Both the position numbers and the translations under genes were made by a program. The notes below the pieces were generated by a model, which searched no databases, was not told the DNA's origin, and saw only the letters and a program-made list of their open reading frames with translations. Shown one piece after another: positions 47,134 to 59,000 of a stretch of DNA of 64,000 bases; positions within the stretch are counted from its first letter, which is position 1; every line of letters begins with the position of its first letter. The DNA comes from Scolanthus callimorphus (Eukaryota > Cnidaria > Anthozoa > Actiniaria > Edwardsiidae). The stretch spans positions 29,029,951 to 29,093,950 of the forward strand of contig CM066917.1 of NCBI GenBank assembly GCA_033964015.1, given 5' to 3'.

Positions 47134-48161
47134 CATTAGTGGAGGGAATGCGCGCCAAATTTAACTTTATCCATGATGTACAAGAGTGGTACAATTTGGT
47201 GTGCGCCCGATTTTTATTCAGTGATTTGCAATCTGTGCCCGGAGTGAATATCATTGTGATAGATAACCAAGTCATTTGCTAGCGCACTCCAGCATTTCAT
47301 GCTCTTGAACAATTAATAGAATCAGGTAAAAAAAAAGTTTACATTGTCCTACAACCTGGTCGTATATTTTTTAAATGCTACAGAAAATTGATATAATCGT
47401 AAGGACACGCCTCAATTCTAAAGCAGTGAGCAAAATTATAAATTTTAGGGAATTTATGATCAGGACATAAAGAATCAGATCCTGTAAATCATTTTAGTAT
47501 TTCAAGATTATTAAATTTATAGAATATTTAAATAGATTGTATGTTTGTTTATTCAACCTTCCTATATAGAACAACTGTAATGCTGTAGCCAGAAACGCAT
47601 GCACCCTCCAGTTTTAGGTACCCCCACCCCCTGGAAATTTCTTTCTGTCCCTACCCACCGTGGAATTCCAGTGAGTTTTATCATGACCACCCTGGAAATT
47701 ATGTTTACCCCCCCCCCCCCCCTGGAAACCCATATTTTAGGATAGAAGCTTATTACCAAAATAACAAGACCAAAAGTTCAACACGTCCTTTAGACCGTTA
47801 TTACGCGAGTTGAAAGAATTTGTCAAAAACGTTTTTGTTTCTAAATGATATTTTCTCATCATTCTGTTTCTTGTACTGTATTCTACTTGTACGCGTTGTA
47901 GATGGAACACTTGTTTTACATAACTTACTACAAATACAAGACTATGGTAATGCATGCAGCCCTAAGCCGAACAAACAAACAAACAAACAAACTGGTAAAA
48001 CAAGCAAACCAAAATAAATGTCAATTGAAAGGGGAAGCCTTCCTTCAGCTGGTCCAGCGTTTTCTTTCCTCGTTAATTGTTTTGTTTGATTTTTTTTTTG
48101 TTGCTCCATCGTTCGTTTGGTCGTATAAGTTTGTTTGTTTGTTTGTTTGTTGCCATGACCG
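47134..48161. other. Convergent intergenic region WDR97 / SLC32-like
   Basis: This holds the 3' UTRs of two converging genes. It contains TGGAAATT-type repeat units with a run of C (about 47600-47730). An (AAAC)n tract at 47970-47992 faces a (GTTT)n tract at 48128-48152, which could pair. No coding exon is visible. Confidence 0.55.
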
Positions 48162-49529
48162 CTAGAGATCGTGTTTTTGGTAGGCAGAAATAAGTGCTAA
48201 CACGGAAAAATGACACCCAATAACAGCACCCACGATTCCAAATATAGCTACGAATGAATCTATGAAAAAATCATACCACTGCATTCTTTGATAGCAAATC
48301 TTCATGTGAAAGAACGCGGGGAAAATAAAGGCGAGGCACATGCCCGTGAAACTACCTACAAGTGCCATGTAGAGGCCAAAATGAGGAATCAAAACGCCAA
48401 CGAGAAGAGTAAAGGAAATAACGCAAAGGCGGGCAACAAGAGCTTGGAAGTATGAAAGTTTGTCCTTTCCTTTCGCATGACTTGGGCTGTCCATTCTTCC
48501 GCACGGGAAGGAAATATTTTCCAGGATGTCAAACACCGTATAGACTGGAATTGTGTATGAAGTTGCTGCAAGTAATAATACAAGCAGATTGATACCCATG
48601 TGTAGACTGCCCTCGGGGAGATTGTTTGTAATGACTTGATCGGTGTCGCGCGTAAAAGTCAGATAACCTATGAATCCGAAAAATACTTTGACGAAGGTCA
48701 CCGCGATGTAGGTAACGTTCATGACATTGTGGAAGTTGCCTGGGCGCTTCATGCTGCCTTCTATAGCAGGCATATAAGGTTGGGAGGAATAACTTACTAC
48801 CACGATACCAAACGCCGCTCCGAATTTCTTGATCGCAAAGGGGGGAAGGGAGGCTACGTCCCAGCGCTGATGATGCCAACAGCTATAGAGGAATACGATG
48901 AAGTAAATAATATTTCCAATAACTACTGTCAGGAAACTCACCCAGGAAACATCCGACAAGGATTTTAACATGACATTAGGGAGTAAGATGATCGCAGCTA
49001 GAGCGGTCCAGTCACTTTGTGAAAGCCTTGTGTTTGGAAACGTCGATTCCAGAATTGATCCACAGAGAATAAGAAGTAAGGTACAGTAGGAGACCTGCTC
49101 GAATATTTGTGCGGCATTTACCAGGTGGTGCCCAAATCGAGGCGAAAAAGCTTGGCCAATTTCTACGTAACTGTTTCTTACTCGATATCTCGAACCATCG
49201 CTAGCTTGCTCATATAAACAATTCACCAGCCTCTTGTTTGTGAAATTTGAAATGAAGGCTGTAGCGATGATGCTTAGCATAGCGGGGTAGCCTCCGTTTT
49301 TGATGACATAAGGCATGGCAAGTATAGCTACGCCCTGGTTCGCATTAAATATGTTCCAGAATGTTTGTAGATTCGAAGTCTTGTCTTCGTCCTCTTCGGG
49401 ATCTCCGAATCCGAGCTCCGAAGGACATTCATTTTCTTCTTCTTCAACCTCAGTTTCGGATTCATCTCGTAGAAAGCTGTATGCCGTGAATATCTGCCGC
49501 TTCAAAGCAGAGCGCAGCTCAGATTTCAT
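48162..49529 (-). CDS. Vesicular inhibitory amino-acid transporter-like protein (SLC32 / AAAP family), intronless
   Basis: This is a proton-coupled amino-acid transporter of the AAAP superfamily, closest in feel to the vesicular GABA/glycine transporter. The single exon encodes 455 residues from the first ATG (49529). The open frame continues six codons upstream only to a TTG. An acidic cytosolic N-terminus (ETEVEEEENE) precedes TM1, which has TFWNIFNANQGVAILAMPY, the conserved substrate-site region. Next come KNGGYPAM, then about nine further hydrophobic segments, including SYSSQPYMPAIEGSM, the AAAP motif on TM6, and SYTIPVYTVFDILEN. The length is slightly below vertebrate VIAAT (about 525), mostly because of a shorter N-terminus. 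Lack of introns next to intron-rich genes suggests retroposition or a lineage expansion of intronless copies. The substrate cannot be told from sequence. Confidence 0.85.
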   Translation of the reverse strand: MKSELRSALKRQIFTAYSFLRDESETEVEEEENECPSELGFGDPEEDEDKTSNLQTFWNIFNANQGVAILAMPYVIKNGGYPAMLSIIATAFISNFTNKRLVNCLYEQASDGSRYRVRNSYVEIGQAFSPRFGHHLVNAAQIFEQVSYCTLLLILCGSILESTFPNTRLSQSDWTALAAIILLPNVMLKSLSDVSWVSFLTVVIGNIIYFIVFLYSCWHHQRWDVASLPPFAIKKFGAAFGIVVVSYSSQPYMPAIEGSMKRPGNFHNVMNVTYIAVTFVKVFFGFIGYLTFTRDTDQVITNNLPEGSLHMGINLLVLLLAATSYTIPVYTVFDILENISFPCGRMDSPSHAKGKDKLSYFQALVARLCVISFTLLVGVLIPHFGLYMALVGSFTGMCLAFIFPAFFHMKICYQRMQWYDFFIDSFVAIFGIVGAVIGCHFSVLALISAYQKHDL

Positions 49530-50232
49530 CCTCACAAAATCAAGCAATCCTCCTCTCTGCGATTTTCTTCCTCGATGAGCGATTCAGTTTTTGTGAGATT
49601 TGGATTTTGTGGATTAGGCAGCATTTCGTCATACGACCACAAATTGATCCAAACAAGCGACCGCTCGAGACCGCGAAACAAGTCTACGCGTGATTAAAAC
49701 CTTGCAAAGTTAAGAAATCCTCTTCATTACAGAAATATTTAATTGTCGACAGAGTAATTCAAAACAATAAAAAGTGATTTTTGCTCAATTAAGGTCATAC
49801 TTTCTTTCGTAGTAAAAGTAAGTTAATTGGGAGTTTCTTGTAGTTCAAAAAGAATTCCTATTGAAAAACCATTCCAGCAGATGTTCTCAGACGTGTTAAG
49901 TTCAGCGTTCATTGTTTTGGTCGATTTTATCAAGAAATAAACAGATTTCAGAAACAACGGATAGTTATTAATTAATGACAAGAACTCTATAAAATACTAT
50001 TTTGCCGCTATTTTGTCTATTTGACCTTTTGATAAAAAAAGTACTTAAAGTATAATCATTCCCGAAATTATCCAAAGCTTCAAACAATTTATATTTAGAT
50101 TTCGAATATTAATACGATTTTAGGTATACATGTACGTAGGTATAACTGAACAAAATATGAATCCCCGACAGTTTCTTTTTAAAAACGGCAAAACACACAT
50201 TTTTATATTTGCATATATATTTATCTCATTAC
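49530..50232. other. Upstream region of the SLC32-like gene
   Basis: AT-rich, no repeats with clear ends and no coding exon. It should include the promoter and 5' leader of the transporter, but no convincing core promoter element can be assigned by eye. Confidence 0.4.
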
Positions 50233-52688
50233 TATTCTCACTTGGGACCAACAGTGCCTATATAGGATATCAACTCATTAGCATAATTGTCAGTTGCCTT
50301 TAGTCCTCGTGCTGAGAAGACCTCCTCTGCTCTGGCCTCGCCGTTCAACTGACTCAACTCTCCTTCCTTCGTCAAGAATTAAAGTCTACATCATTCTTCT
50401 CGTCGCCTCCTATCGCTTTCCTCCCCTTTGCAGCGTTCAAGATTTTCGTTATTCAGCAGTTTGATTTTGTGTGTTTTTATCGCCTTTGAATTTCTTTTCG
50501 CGCTGTTCAGTTATGCTAAATTTGTGCTTTGTATTCTCTTACAGGTCTACAGCTCCGCCTGGAACCTTTGGAACCATAAGTTCTTTTGCTCCTGGAATTA
50601 TTGTCGTCTATTCAGTTTGGCCAAGCTGAACTGTGTTCATTCTTGCGGATGTTTTCTCGCCCTGTAGGAACATTTAGTGTTTTACTTGCGTCTGGTTTGG
50701 CCTTTGAATTTCACGGTGAAGGCGGTGAATCTAACGATTGTGTTTCGCATGTTAACAGTCATATGTTGACCAGATACGTTCGGCATAGGCGTTAGACCTG
50801 GGCAAATTGTTGCCGCTACGTTTGGTATATAATAGGCGTTGGACCTGGGATACCTACAGTTTGGCAGGCGAATTAGTTCAGCCACCAGCGAATTTTGTTC
50901 TGCTCTAAAATTATTTCTCTTACATAAAAGTTTGGCAGGCGAGTTAGTTCAGCCACCAGCGAATTTGTTCTGCTCTAAAATTATTTCTCTTACATAAAAG
51001 TTTGGCGGGCGAATTAGTTCAGCCACCAGCGAATTTGTTCTGCTCTAAAATTATTTCTCTTACATGAAAGTTTGGCAGGCGAATTAGTTCAGCCACCAGC
51101 GAATTTGTTCTGCTCTAAAATTATTTCTCTTAATGGAAGTTTGGCAGGCGAATTAGTTCAGCCATCAGCGAATTTGTTCTGCTCTAAAATTATTTCTCTT
51201 ACATGAAAGTTTGGCAGGCGAATTAGTTCAGCCACCAGCGAATTTGTTCTGCTCTAAAATTATTTCTCTTACATAAAAGTTTGGCAGGCGAATTAGTTCA
51301 GCCACCAGCGAATTTGTTCTGCTCTAAAATTATTTCTCTTACATGAAAGTTTGGCAGGCGAATTAGTTCAGCCACCAGCGAATTTGCTCTGCTCTAAAAT
51401 TATTTCTCTTACATGAAAGTTTGGCAGGCGAATTAGTTCAGCCACCAGCGAATTTGTTCCGCTCTAATTATCTGGAAAAGGCAAAATAAAAGTATTTAGT
51501 CAATACCGAAAGTAATTCTTGCATTCTGATTATACACAAAGAAAGGTGAATGTGTTATGAGTTCAGCCAAGCGAATTTTGTTATTGTTCCTTATTCTCAT
51601 CATGCTTATTCAATTTTGCAAAAGCTCAGAGATTTTATCATCTTCCTCAATTTTTGTCTTGACTATTCATCACTTAATTTGAGGGTGTCAACGCGTTTAA
51701 ATACGATTTTAATGAGCTATTTCAATCGTTGTTATAGTGATATAACAGAAGATGGATATTTAATAGCTCGGTGTTCTCTTTTGCAAGGAATTGTTTTGTT
51801 CCATTCTCTCGCTCTCCGGGGTAGCCGAGGCTACCTTTTTTGTTTAGTTTTCTTTTGTTTTCGCCACACCTTATTTAGGTTGCTTGACTCGGGTTTCTCA
51901 ATAGGTTGCCTCGGCTTCCCCGGAGGAGTTATCTAATACTCTTCATTGCTCTGTCCTCGGACGGGGTATTCCGGGGTTGCGGACGGCTGGCTGTTGAAAT
52001 CCTGGTTTGGTTTCTCGCGTGTACATTCAAGTCTTTCTGAAATTGTTTACTTGTTACCTTTCCTAACTTGATCCTCTGCTATTGATTAGAAAACAATTTT
52101 CATCGTTTCTGACCTTAATGTACCTGTATTGGTGTACTTCTCGTTCTTGTTATTATTGTTCAAAATTTCCTTTGTTGAATTTTTTGTCTCTTTTCTGCAT
52201 ACTCGAGGGTCCGGCGGAATCCGCGAGAGTTCTTAGCATCTCGTCCCCTCGAGCATGCTTTTTCTGAGTTTTGGGGAGAAGTACACCTTTTGTGTGGTAT
52301 AATTAGGTTTATTTCATTGGACTTCCCACTCTCTCCTCATCTCCATGGTTGTAATGGTATTTTGTCAGGGTAAATTATTTATAAAGTTTCGGCAAAGCGG
52401 CGCTTCAAAATCTTTCGGAGTTTGGGCTCTGCCTCCGTGTAAGAATCTGTGTATTGTTCACGAGTTGCGTCACAAAGCCTCCTTTGTTTAGTAGAACGAA
52501 TCATGATGAAATAGTAAATGAACGCAATGGCGTTCTCTGGGAATGGTTCTTACACGGAGGTATACCCGGAGTTTGGGAGTGAGTCGATTTTAGTAAGTGG
52601 AGGACCTGCAGTATTCGTCATACAGGCCGCGGAGCCAGGTCTCCTTACCCATATCTTATATAGAGCACAATGGGACCAAGTGAGAATA
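50233..52688. mobile_element. 2.46-kb element with imperfect TIRs and a 70-bp minisatellite
   Basis: The left end (50233-50309) starts TATTCTCACTTGGGACCAAC. The right end (52635-52688) read in reverse starts TATTCTCACTTGGTCCCATT and stays similar for about 40 bases. The same two ends, identical in sequence, bound the next element (52695-53045). The interior is T-rich with many pyrimidine tracts and short unconvincing open frames; the one at 52518-52727 runs into the right end. No transposase was recognised, so it looks non-autonomous. Confidence 0.65.
50861..51467. repeat. Minisatellite, nine units of about 70 bp
   Basis: Units start TTGGCAGGCGAATTAGTTCA at 50861, 50932, 51002, 51072, 51141, 51211, 51281, 51351 and 51421 and differ by only a few bases each. 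Unit length is 69-71 bp. There are no unique spacers and the array lies inside the 2.46-kb TIR element. Confidence 0.95.
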
Positions 52689-52694
52689 TATAAC

Positions 52695-53045
52695 TATTCT
52701 CACTTGGGACCAACAGTGCCTATATAGGATATCAACTCATTAGCATAATTGTCAGTTGCCTTTAGTCCTCGGCGCAAGATGGCGTCCTTGGTAGAGGACG
52801 CTGTGTTGGCGGGTTTCATTGTGCTTATTTCGAGGCCTGATGGAGCTACTTTTCTTGTTACCCGCCCTCCCTCCCTCTTTGCTCTGTATTGTTTTGATTT
52901 CGGGTTTCATTGTGCTCATTCCGAGGCTTGGTGGAGCTACTTTCCTTACCCTCCCTCCCTCCCTCTTGCTAGATTGTCATCTTTAGCTCCGCCAGGTCTC
53001 CTTACCCATATCTTATATAGAGCACAATGGGACCAAGTGAGAATA
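52695..53045. mobile_element. 351-bp element sharing both ends with its neighbour
   Basis: The left 77 bp (52695-52771) are identical to 50233-50309. The right 60 bp including flank (52992-53051) are identical to 52635-52694. TATAAC flanks it on both sides (52689-52694 and 53046-53051). The interior differs completely: two diverged copies of a unit starting GGGTTTCATTGTGCT, each followed by a TCCCTCCC tract. Confidence 0.75.
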
Positions 53046-53277
53046 TATAACATTTCAGAGTCCGTCCTCCATCACCTATTGGTGCGCGTCCACAGCGCAG
53101 AGGAGTAGATGAATCCATACATAGATTGTATGAGAACAGGACAGGCTAGTGGAAAAAGTTTAGTATACTTCTATCTATCTAAGTTTATAGAAACAAATAA
53201 AGGATACTTACGCCTTTGTAGTTGCTAAGTCAGCTAAAGTATTAGTTGTGCGCCGAAACATACAAGTTTCTAGCTTA

Positions 53278-53848
53278 GGGACCGGTCATTATTTATCGCC
53301 TGGGGGGTGGGGGGGGGGGGCAGAGGATTTTGGAGGGCATCACTTTATTTTGGGGCGAGCGAAAGAGGGGATCTCTCACAACCTGCAGCCCTGAAAGGGG
53401 GATAACAAGAAATTTTCTAAGTATAGTTATTCCAGCAACTTCTCTATCATTTGCATTTTTCTACTTCACTTCACAATACATAATAAAATTTTCGGCGCGC
53501 TTCGCGCGCTTAAACAATATATTATTTGCCAACTCGCGCAACGACACTACCTTCGCACCGTTCACAAGAACAAGTGTATCTTGGAAAAACAAACTGTAGC
53601 AAAAATGCCCTGCAGTGATAGGCCAGGCGGGCAGTCACTATGTTTGAATGAAGAGTAAGCGTGAGTTCGACGTTACAGGCATAGAAATTCGTCATTTGGG
53701 CCGCGCTTCACGCAAATGAATAATAATAATTTCGGCGCGCAATTGCGCGCATGAATAATAAAACCTACAGGATTTGTTTACTATACAAAAAAAAACGGAA
53801 TGTTCATCTACACTTTCTCTGAGCCGGCGATAAATAACGACCGGTCCC
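53278..53848. mobile_element. MITE with GGGACCGGTC termini
   Basis: Left GGGACCGGTCATTATTTATC is matched on the right by GATAAATAACGACCGGTCCC. It is flanked by TTA on both sides. GGCGCGC-type palindromes occur inside near 53494 and 53732, plus a G-rich run at 53301. Confidence 0.8.
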
Positions 53849-54088
53849 TTATATGCTTCTGTTGTACGATCGAGGGAAGCTGCTATAACACGGTTTGACG
53901 GTGCTTCAGCGTTCGCAAAATTGGGCAAACTGCGGTAAAACCACCCAAAAAACTTCAAAAATCCCTCGAAACACAGTATCAGACTTTATTACGCTCTAGC
54001 TCCATTGTTCTCTTCTGTATTGTATGGGCTATTGGCTCTTTGACTATTACGTTTTGTTTCACGGGAATATGGAAACCACAAGTTGCTT

Positions 54089-54724
54089 AAAGCGGGACTG
54101 TCACGGTACGCGCATGCTCGAGCAAAGACTGCCGATCCCATAACTACCATTCAAAACGGGGATTCCCTGTTTAAATAAACCAATCACGGGACACTTCGTT
54201 TTCGCGGGAAAGTACCCACGCCCCGCGCGACGTCGCCTCAGGGAAAACATAATTTGGAGTTCATTCGTCAGGAGGCGACATTATGGTAAGTTTTTAGGGA
54301 TTTTTAGGCAAATGAGCTGCAAAATCGTTGTCTAGGTGAAGATACCGTAGCCCTTGAATAATTTCCATATCTCGTGGACCCTTTTCGATATCTAGATCCT
54401 GCTTTTATTGTGTTCCCAAGCCATTTTGGCGTAAGAACGACCTCGATTAGCCCTTTCTTGTTGGGCAGCCATCAGTGAAAATGACGCTCGAGTCTCATTC
54501 AATTTAAAACGACAAACAATATTGCATCGACTCCATAATTTGGTCACGATACTAAGGAGATCTCAGGAGAGAATACCCGTTAAGAATTAAGGGTAGATGG
54601 ACCCCGAAACAACACGATTTGAACGGATTCTACCAGCGTAATTCCTCCCTCTCACAGCCATCGTTCCGGCCCGGACCAAAGTGATCAAAATTCGCACATG
54701 CGCGTACCGTGACAGTCCCGCTTT
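54089..54724. mobile_element. MITE with AAAGCGGGACTGTCACGGTA termini
   Basis: Perfect inverted ends of about 30 bp, AAAGCGGGACTGTCACGGTA on the left and its complement on the right, surround a 636-bp non-coding interior. The right end abuts the next MITE; the two share a TTAA-like junction. Confidence 0.85.
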
Positions 54725-55278
54725 AAGCCCTGGCCAAACGAAACGCAAGTTCACGCAAGTCGATGCAAGCTGTGACTTGCACAGACTTGCGCTCACTTGC
54801 GTTGAGGTGGCCAAACGAGATGCAAGTTTTGATGCAAGTTGAGTGTTTTGGTGCTTTGCGCCCACTAATGACGACATGATCACGCCACTTTCGAACACTA
54901 GCGCGCGCTCAAGCTAGTGTTTGTCTTAGTAAAAAAGACAAGAAAAATAAAGAAATCTCACCCAGTTTCTTTTAAATAACAGCTAGAAATAGATGTGCAA
55001 TATTTTCATGACTTATTTTGGTCATAATATTTCCGTTAATCCGGAAAACGAAGAAAATTGGAAACTTGGATCAACTTGCGCACACTTGCGATGTGGTGGC
55101 CAAACGAGACGCAAGTTGTCGCAAGTTGCGTGAAAATTTGAACATGTTCAAAGTGGACGCAAGCCATCGCAAGTCGGCGCAAGTCATCGCAAGTTGGTGG
55201 CCAAACGAGCGCAAGTCGACGCAAGTTACAAAACTTGCGTCGACTTGCGTGAACTTGCGTTTCGTTTGGCCAGGGCTT
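54725..55278. mobile_element. MITE with AAGCCCTGGCCAAACG termini and ACTTGCG subterminal repeats
   Basis: Left AAGCCCTGGCCAAACGAAAC is inverted at the right end. The words CGCAAGT and ACTTGCG occur more than twenty times, clustered near both ends. Arrays of this type often bind the cognate transposase, though none is encoded here. TTA flanks both ends. Confidence 0.85.
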
Positions 55279-56061
55279 TACCATTTTCTGTTCGTATTCT
55301 TTTGTTTTCGTAAAACAAGTACAGTACAACTTGCCATATCTGTGTCCAGTCACTGTTAGCTGCAGCAAAGATTTAAACACTTGTCTACTTTTAAAAAAGT
55401 GTCTCAGGCAGGGTCCTTTCCCGGAAAATCTTATCGTTTCGCGAAAAATTTGTTGCTAAGACAACGCGATTATGCGACTATGACGTCATTAATTCGCGCG
55501 CGCGGTTTCCATTGCCCATTGTTGGAAACCAATAATAAGTAAAGAATAGTGTATTCTGCATTTCAATGCCAAAATTCCAAAGCAATATTTACCGAATTAG
55601 GTGTATAAAAAGCCCAGTAATGGTTTCACTATAACGCAGTACGCCAGGGCCGAATTGTATTTGTTTTTCTACATATTCCATATGACATTGCAGCGCGCAA
55701 AGTATCATCTTCCCATTTTAATTGTATCCCCGAATCCTCTGACCCACCGTGACCATCCTCCTCTGGCTGAGGCCTAGGGAAAAAATGTCTTTATTTTCAA
55801 AAGCTGCCGACTATAATAACACTTTTAAATAACAACTTTTCTATTATAAGACCTTAGCTAGCACATCAAGAAAGTTTTGTCCCTTTTTTAACGAGGCCGC
55901 TCGGGCTGCCTGTGCAATTTCAACCGCATCTCAGGTTCCGTTGACAAAATGGACGACCAAAAGTACGATGTTTATCTAGTCTGCGTGCTTGTTTCGCTAA
56001 GATATGAGGAAAAGTGCTTACAAACCTTCTAGACAAGTAATGTGGATTACAGGGACATTTT
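55279..56061. other. Region 3' of the first CAP gene
   Basis: No coding exon and no repeat with clear termini was found. It presumably contains the 3' UTR of the CAP gene on its right. Confidence 0.4.
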
Positions 56062-59000
56062 TTAAATATGTCTGAACACATCAAACTTACACTGCAGCAA
56101 TCTAGTTTTCACAGTCTTTACTCGCATTAAATTTCCTTTATGCACATTTTCTAAAAACTGACCGTCTGCGTTGCCAGGTGGTCGATAACGGGCCACCGTT
56201 GTCCGACAGATCCTTCCGTCATCCAGTGTCTTATCATAATAACCTAGTCCAAAATCCGTGGATCCTTTCCATACAATGGCAGTAAAGTGGCCAGCATTCC
56301 ATGACATATCGTTGTTGGAAAAGTTGTATCCCGGATCGCAAACTTCATCATACCTATGAAGGGAAATAAATTTGTTAGCATGTAGCTTGTGGCGGGAAAA
56401 CTTTGATTTGGAAATTTGTTGGGACAAAAAATTTACTATAACAGAAGGGAAAACATGACTAAACACTTTACACACCCTCAATCCGTACATCCTCTTGCAC
56501 AGTCATACTTCATTCGGGAATAATTACAAAGAAAAAAACAAGTTCTAGGGGATATCTTTGTGCAATGCTTCCTTCTTGATAAAAAAAAACGGGTTAATTT
56601 AAGTTTACACCGACCACTTATTGCCATTAAAATCTTTTGTTCTGCAGTCAGACCAGGGAGTTTTAGTAAAACGTTTCCTTTATCTTCTATGCAACTTTTG
56701 AACCCTCACATTGCGGTAAGCGCAAAGGAAACTTCTCCGCGCCCGGTTGCTCTTTCCCGAGCTCTCTTCTTTTGCGCTTGCTACGAATACTAGAAATTGT
56801 TGTAGATCTTAAATTCTTTTACCATCGTTTTGTAACCTGAGCCGCCGGTTCAGGTTTTGTGTCGCACCACGCGGCTATATTCTCCCCTTGGTTTGGCCTG
56901 TTGTCGCTCGGCGAATGCTCAAACTTGCCGTTTTCCACCAGATGTTTAGCCCACTCCAGAGCGCTTTTGCTCATTGTTAAATCGAGGGTCAGCGGTTGCG
57001 CGTCGTGGCGCGTTCGGTAATTGTTGGTGGCGTTGAGGCCTTCCTGCGCGAATTCTACTAGTTCTACTAGTGTGGCTGGGAATTTGACAATAATCTCAAT
57101 TAAATTTTCTAATTACGTTTTATTCACTGTCCCATTTTATATCTCTGTCTCCGCTGAGCAGCAACCATTCCTCGTACCCAGAGCACCCGGCTCGTCTACT
57201 CGCAGGGGAGGCCCTGGGGACATTCATTTGAGGACCGTCGCTGATTGGTTGATTTTGAGCGTTGGAGCATGCGCTGAAAGGTCTTTCTTTCAGCGGCTCT
57301 GTATTAAATCTCGCGCATGCGTCAGTGGCTGTCACCAGAGCCTCCCCCGCGAGCCGGGGAGCTCTGGGTTCGAGAATGAGCAGCAGCCTGAATCTCAGGG
57401 GAGTACTATGAACTGGAAGCGGCCAGTTGAGCACGGGTTTAAAGTGCGAATATGACCAGAATCTTACCTACAAAATCGCTAACATCTTCCCCAAATTATG
57501 TTCAGGGGGTTCCCGGGCATTTTTGGCGTTAGCCAGCCCGCAGCCTGATTTGATGTAATGCGCATTTGATTATTCATACGATAGTGCGTAATATATGAAA
57601 TAAATTTTATATATACCGTTTCCGGGAAACGTTGTCACCCAAAAAGCCTATAAGCTTGAAGCGCAAAGGATGATGGGGGCATTTAAACTGCTACTGTTTG
57701 GTCTGAATTCAGACAGTTATCGCAAACACAGGTGAAATGATTAAATTTCAGCACATTTCCAAGCATGTTTGTTTCTAATATTTTACAGAAATTTAAATAA
57801 ATCTTTACCCATACTCCCTAGCGCACCAAGCTTATAGGCTTTTTGGGTGACAACGTATCCCGGAAACGGTATATGTTCTCGCGATAGTAGTCTATTATTC
57901 TGAAGGACGATGTTTTGCAAGCTAAACGAAGATACCACTGTAATAATAACAACATCTTTTTGCTTGGTATAAAGATATTTTACAACAAAGATTAGTGTTC
58001 GTGCCTTGCACTTAGCGCAAGCATGCAAAACAACACATAAACAATCAGTGTGCATGTTTCCTGCATCTGTGAGTCTGATCAATATCAAGCTTTAAACAAA
58101 GAAAATCAGAAGCGTGGAGAGCTCGGAGAAGGCAGTTCGATTTGCATAAAATTTTGAGATTTTATTCCTTCTTTTTATCCGCATTTAATCATTCGTTTGA
58201 GAAGTAAATCAAACACTCGATGATAGTGTTTTTAGTCATCAACGACTCGACTTTGCCTCGTTTTTTGAACCCACTTCTCGTGTTTGAAATCCTGTTCTCA
58301 AACTCATTAATAATTCATCAAGTTTGAACAAAGAAAATCAAACCTTGGAGTAGGGTTTGATACCCGATCTTAATTTGCATAGAATTTTGATTTTTTTATT
58401 AATTTTTATTTTTTTCTCAACATTAAATCATTCGTTTGAGAAGCTATATCAAACACTAGATATAGTTTTTGATCAGGATTTCAAACACCTCTTCTCAGTG
58501 TTTGGAAATCCTGATCAAACACGCTCTCTAGTGTTTGATATATTGCATCAAACGCTCTCTCTAGTGTTTGATCTATTATTTAATGTTGAAAAGTCCACCT
58601 GAGTAGCTACAAAAGATCGTATCTAGCGCTCTACGGCGCAAACAGAAAAAAAGGCAAGGGGGCTCGGCTTGTACTGTAGTCACTTTCTACATTCAAATGC
58701 AAGCCTTCGAGGTTTTATCTTGCGGTCTGATTCTCGGCCGTGTCAATGTTCGTATCTCTAAAGCATGAAGTAGTGCCAGACCCGAGAGCCTTCTTGCACC
58801 CATAGTGGAGCGCAGATACCTTTTAACTCTTCGGATAGTACTAAAGGATCTTTCCAGTGTTGCTGCTGAGACCAGGCGAATGGCGCCACGGAAGCCAGGC
58901 TAGTACAGTGGGCGAAAATGGGCGAAGATGAGAGCGGCACAGTCGGGTTTGATTACCCACCTTAAATAACTATAAATTCTGCTTTGCTTGAATGGTAAAT

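Noticed and set aside
49530..49547. Start of the SLC32-like gene at 49547
   Set aside because: That codon is TTG. The first ATG in frame is at 49529, directly before the acidic N-terminus.
50861..51467. Regular 70-bp repeats as a CRISPR-like array
   Set aside because: The units are contiguous with no unique spacers, and the context is animal DNA inside a TIR element. It is a minisatellite.
52518..52727. Protein-coding gene in the 2.46-kb element
   Set aside because: The frame is 69 codons, runs into the terminal repeat and resembles no family I know. It is kept only as a remark in the element entry.
50233..53051. LTR retrotransposon with the shared ends as LTRs
   Set aside because: The shared 77-bp and 60-bp blocks are at opposite ends of each element, and the right block is an inverted partner of the left. 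There is no primer-binding site, polyprotein or complete direct-repeat LTR.
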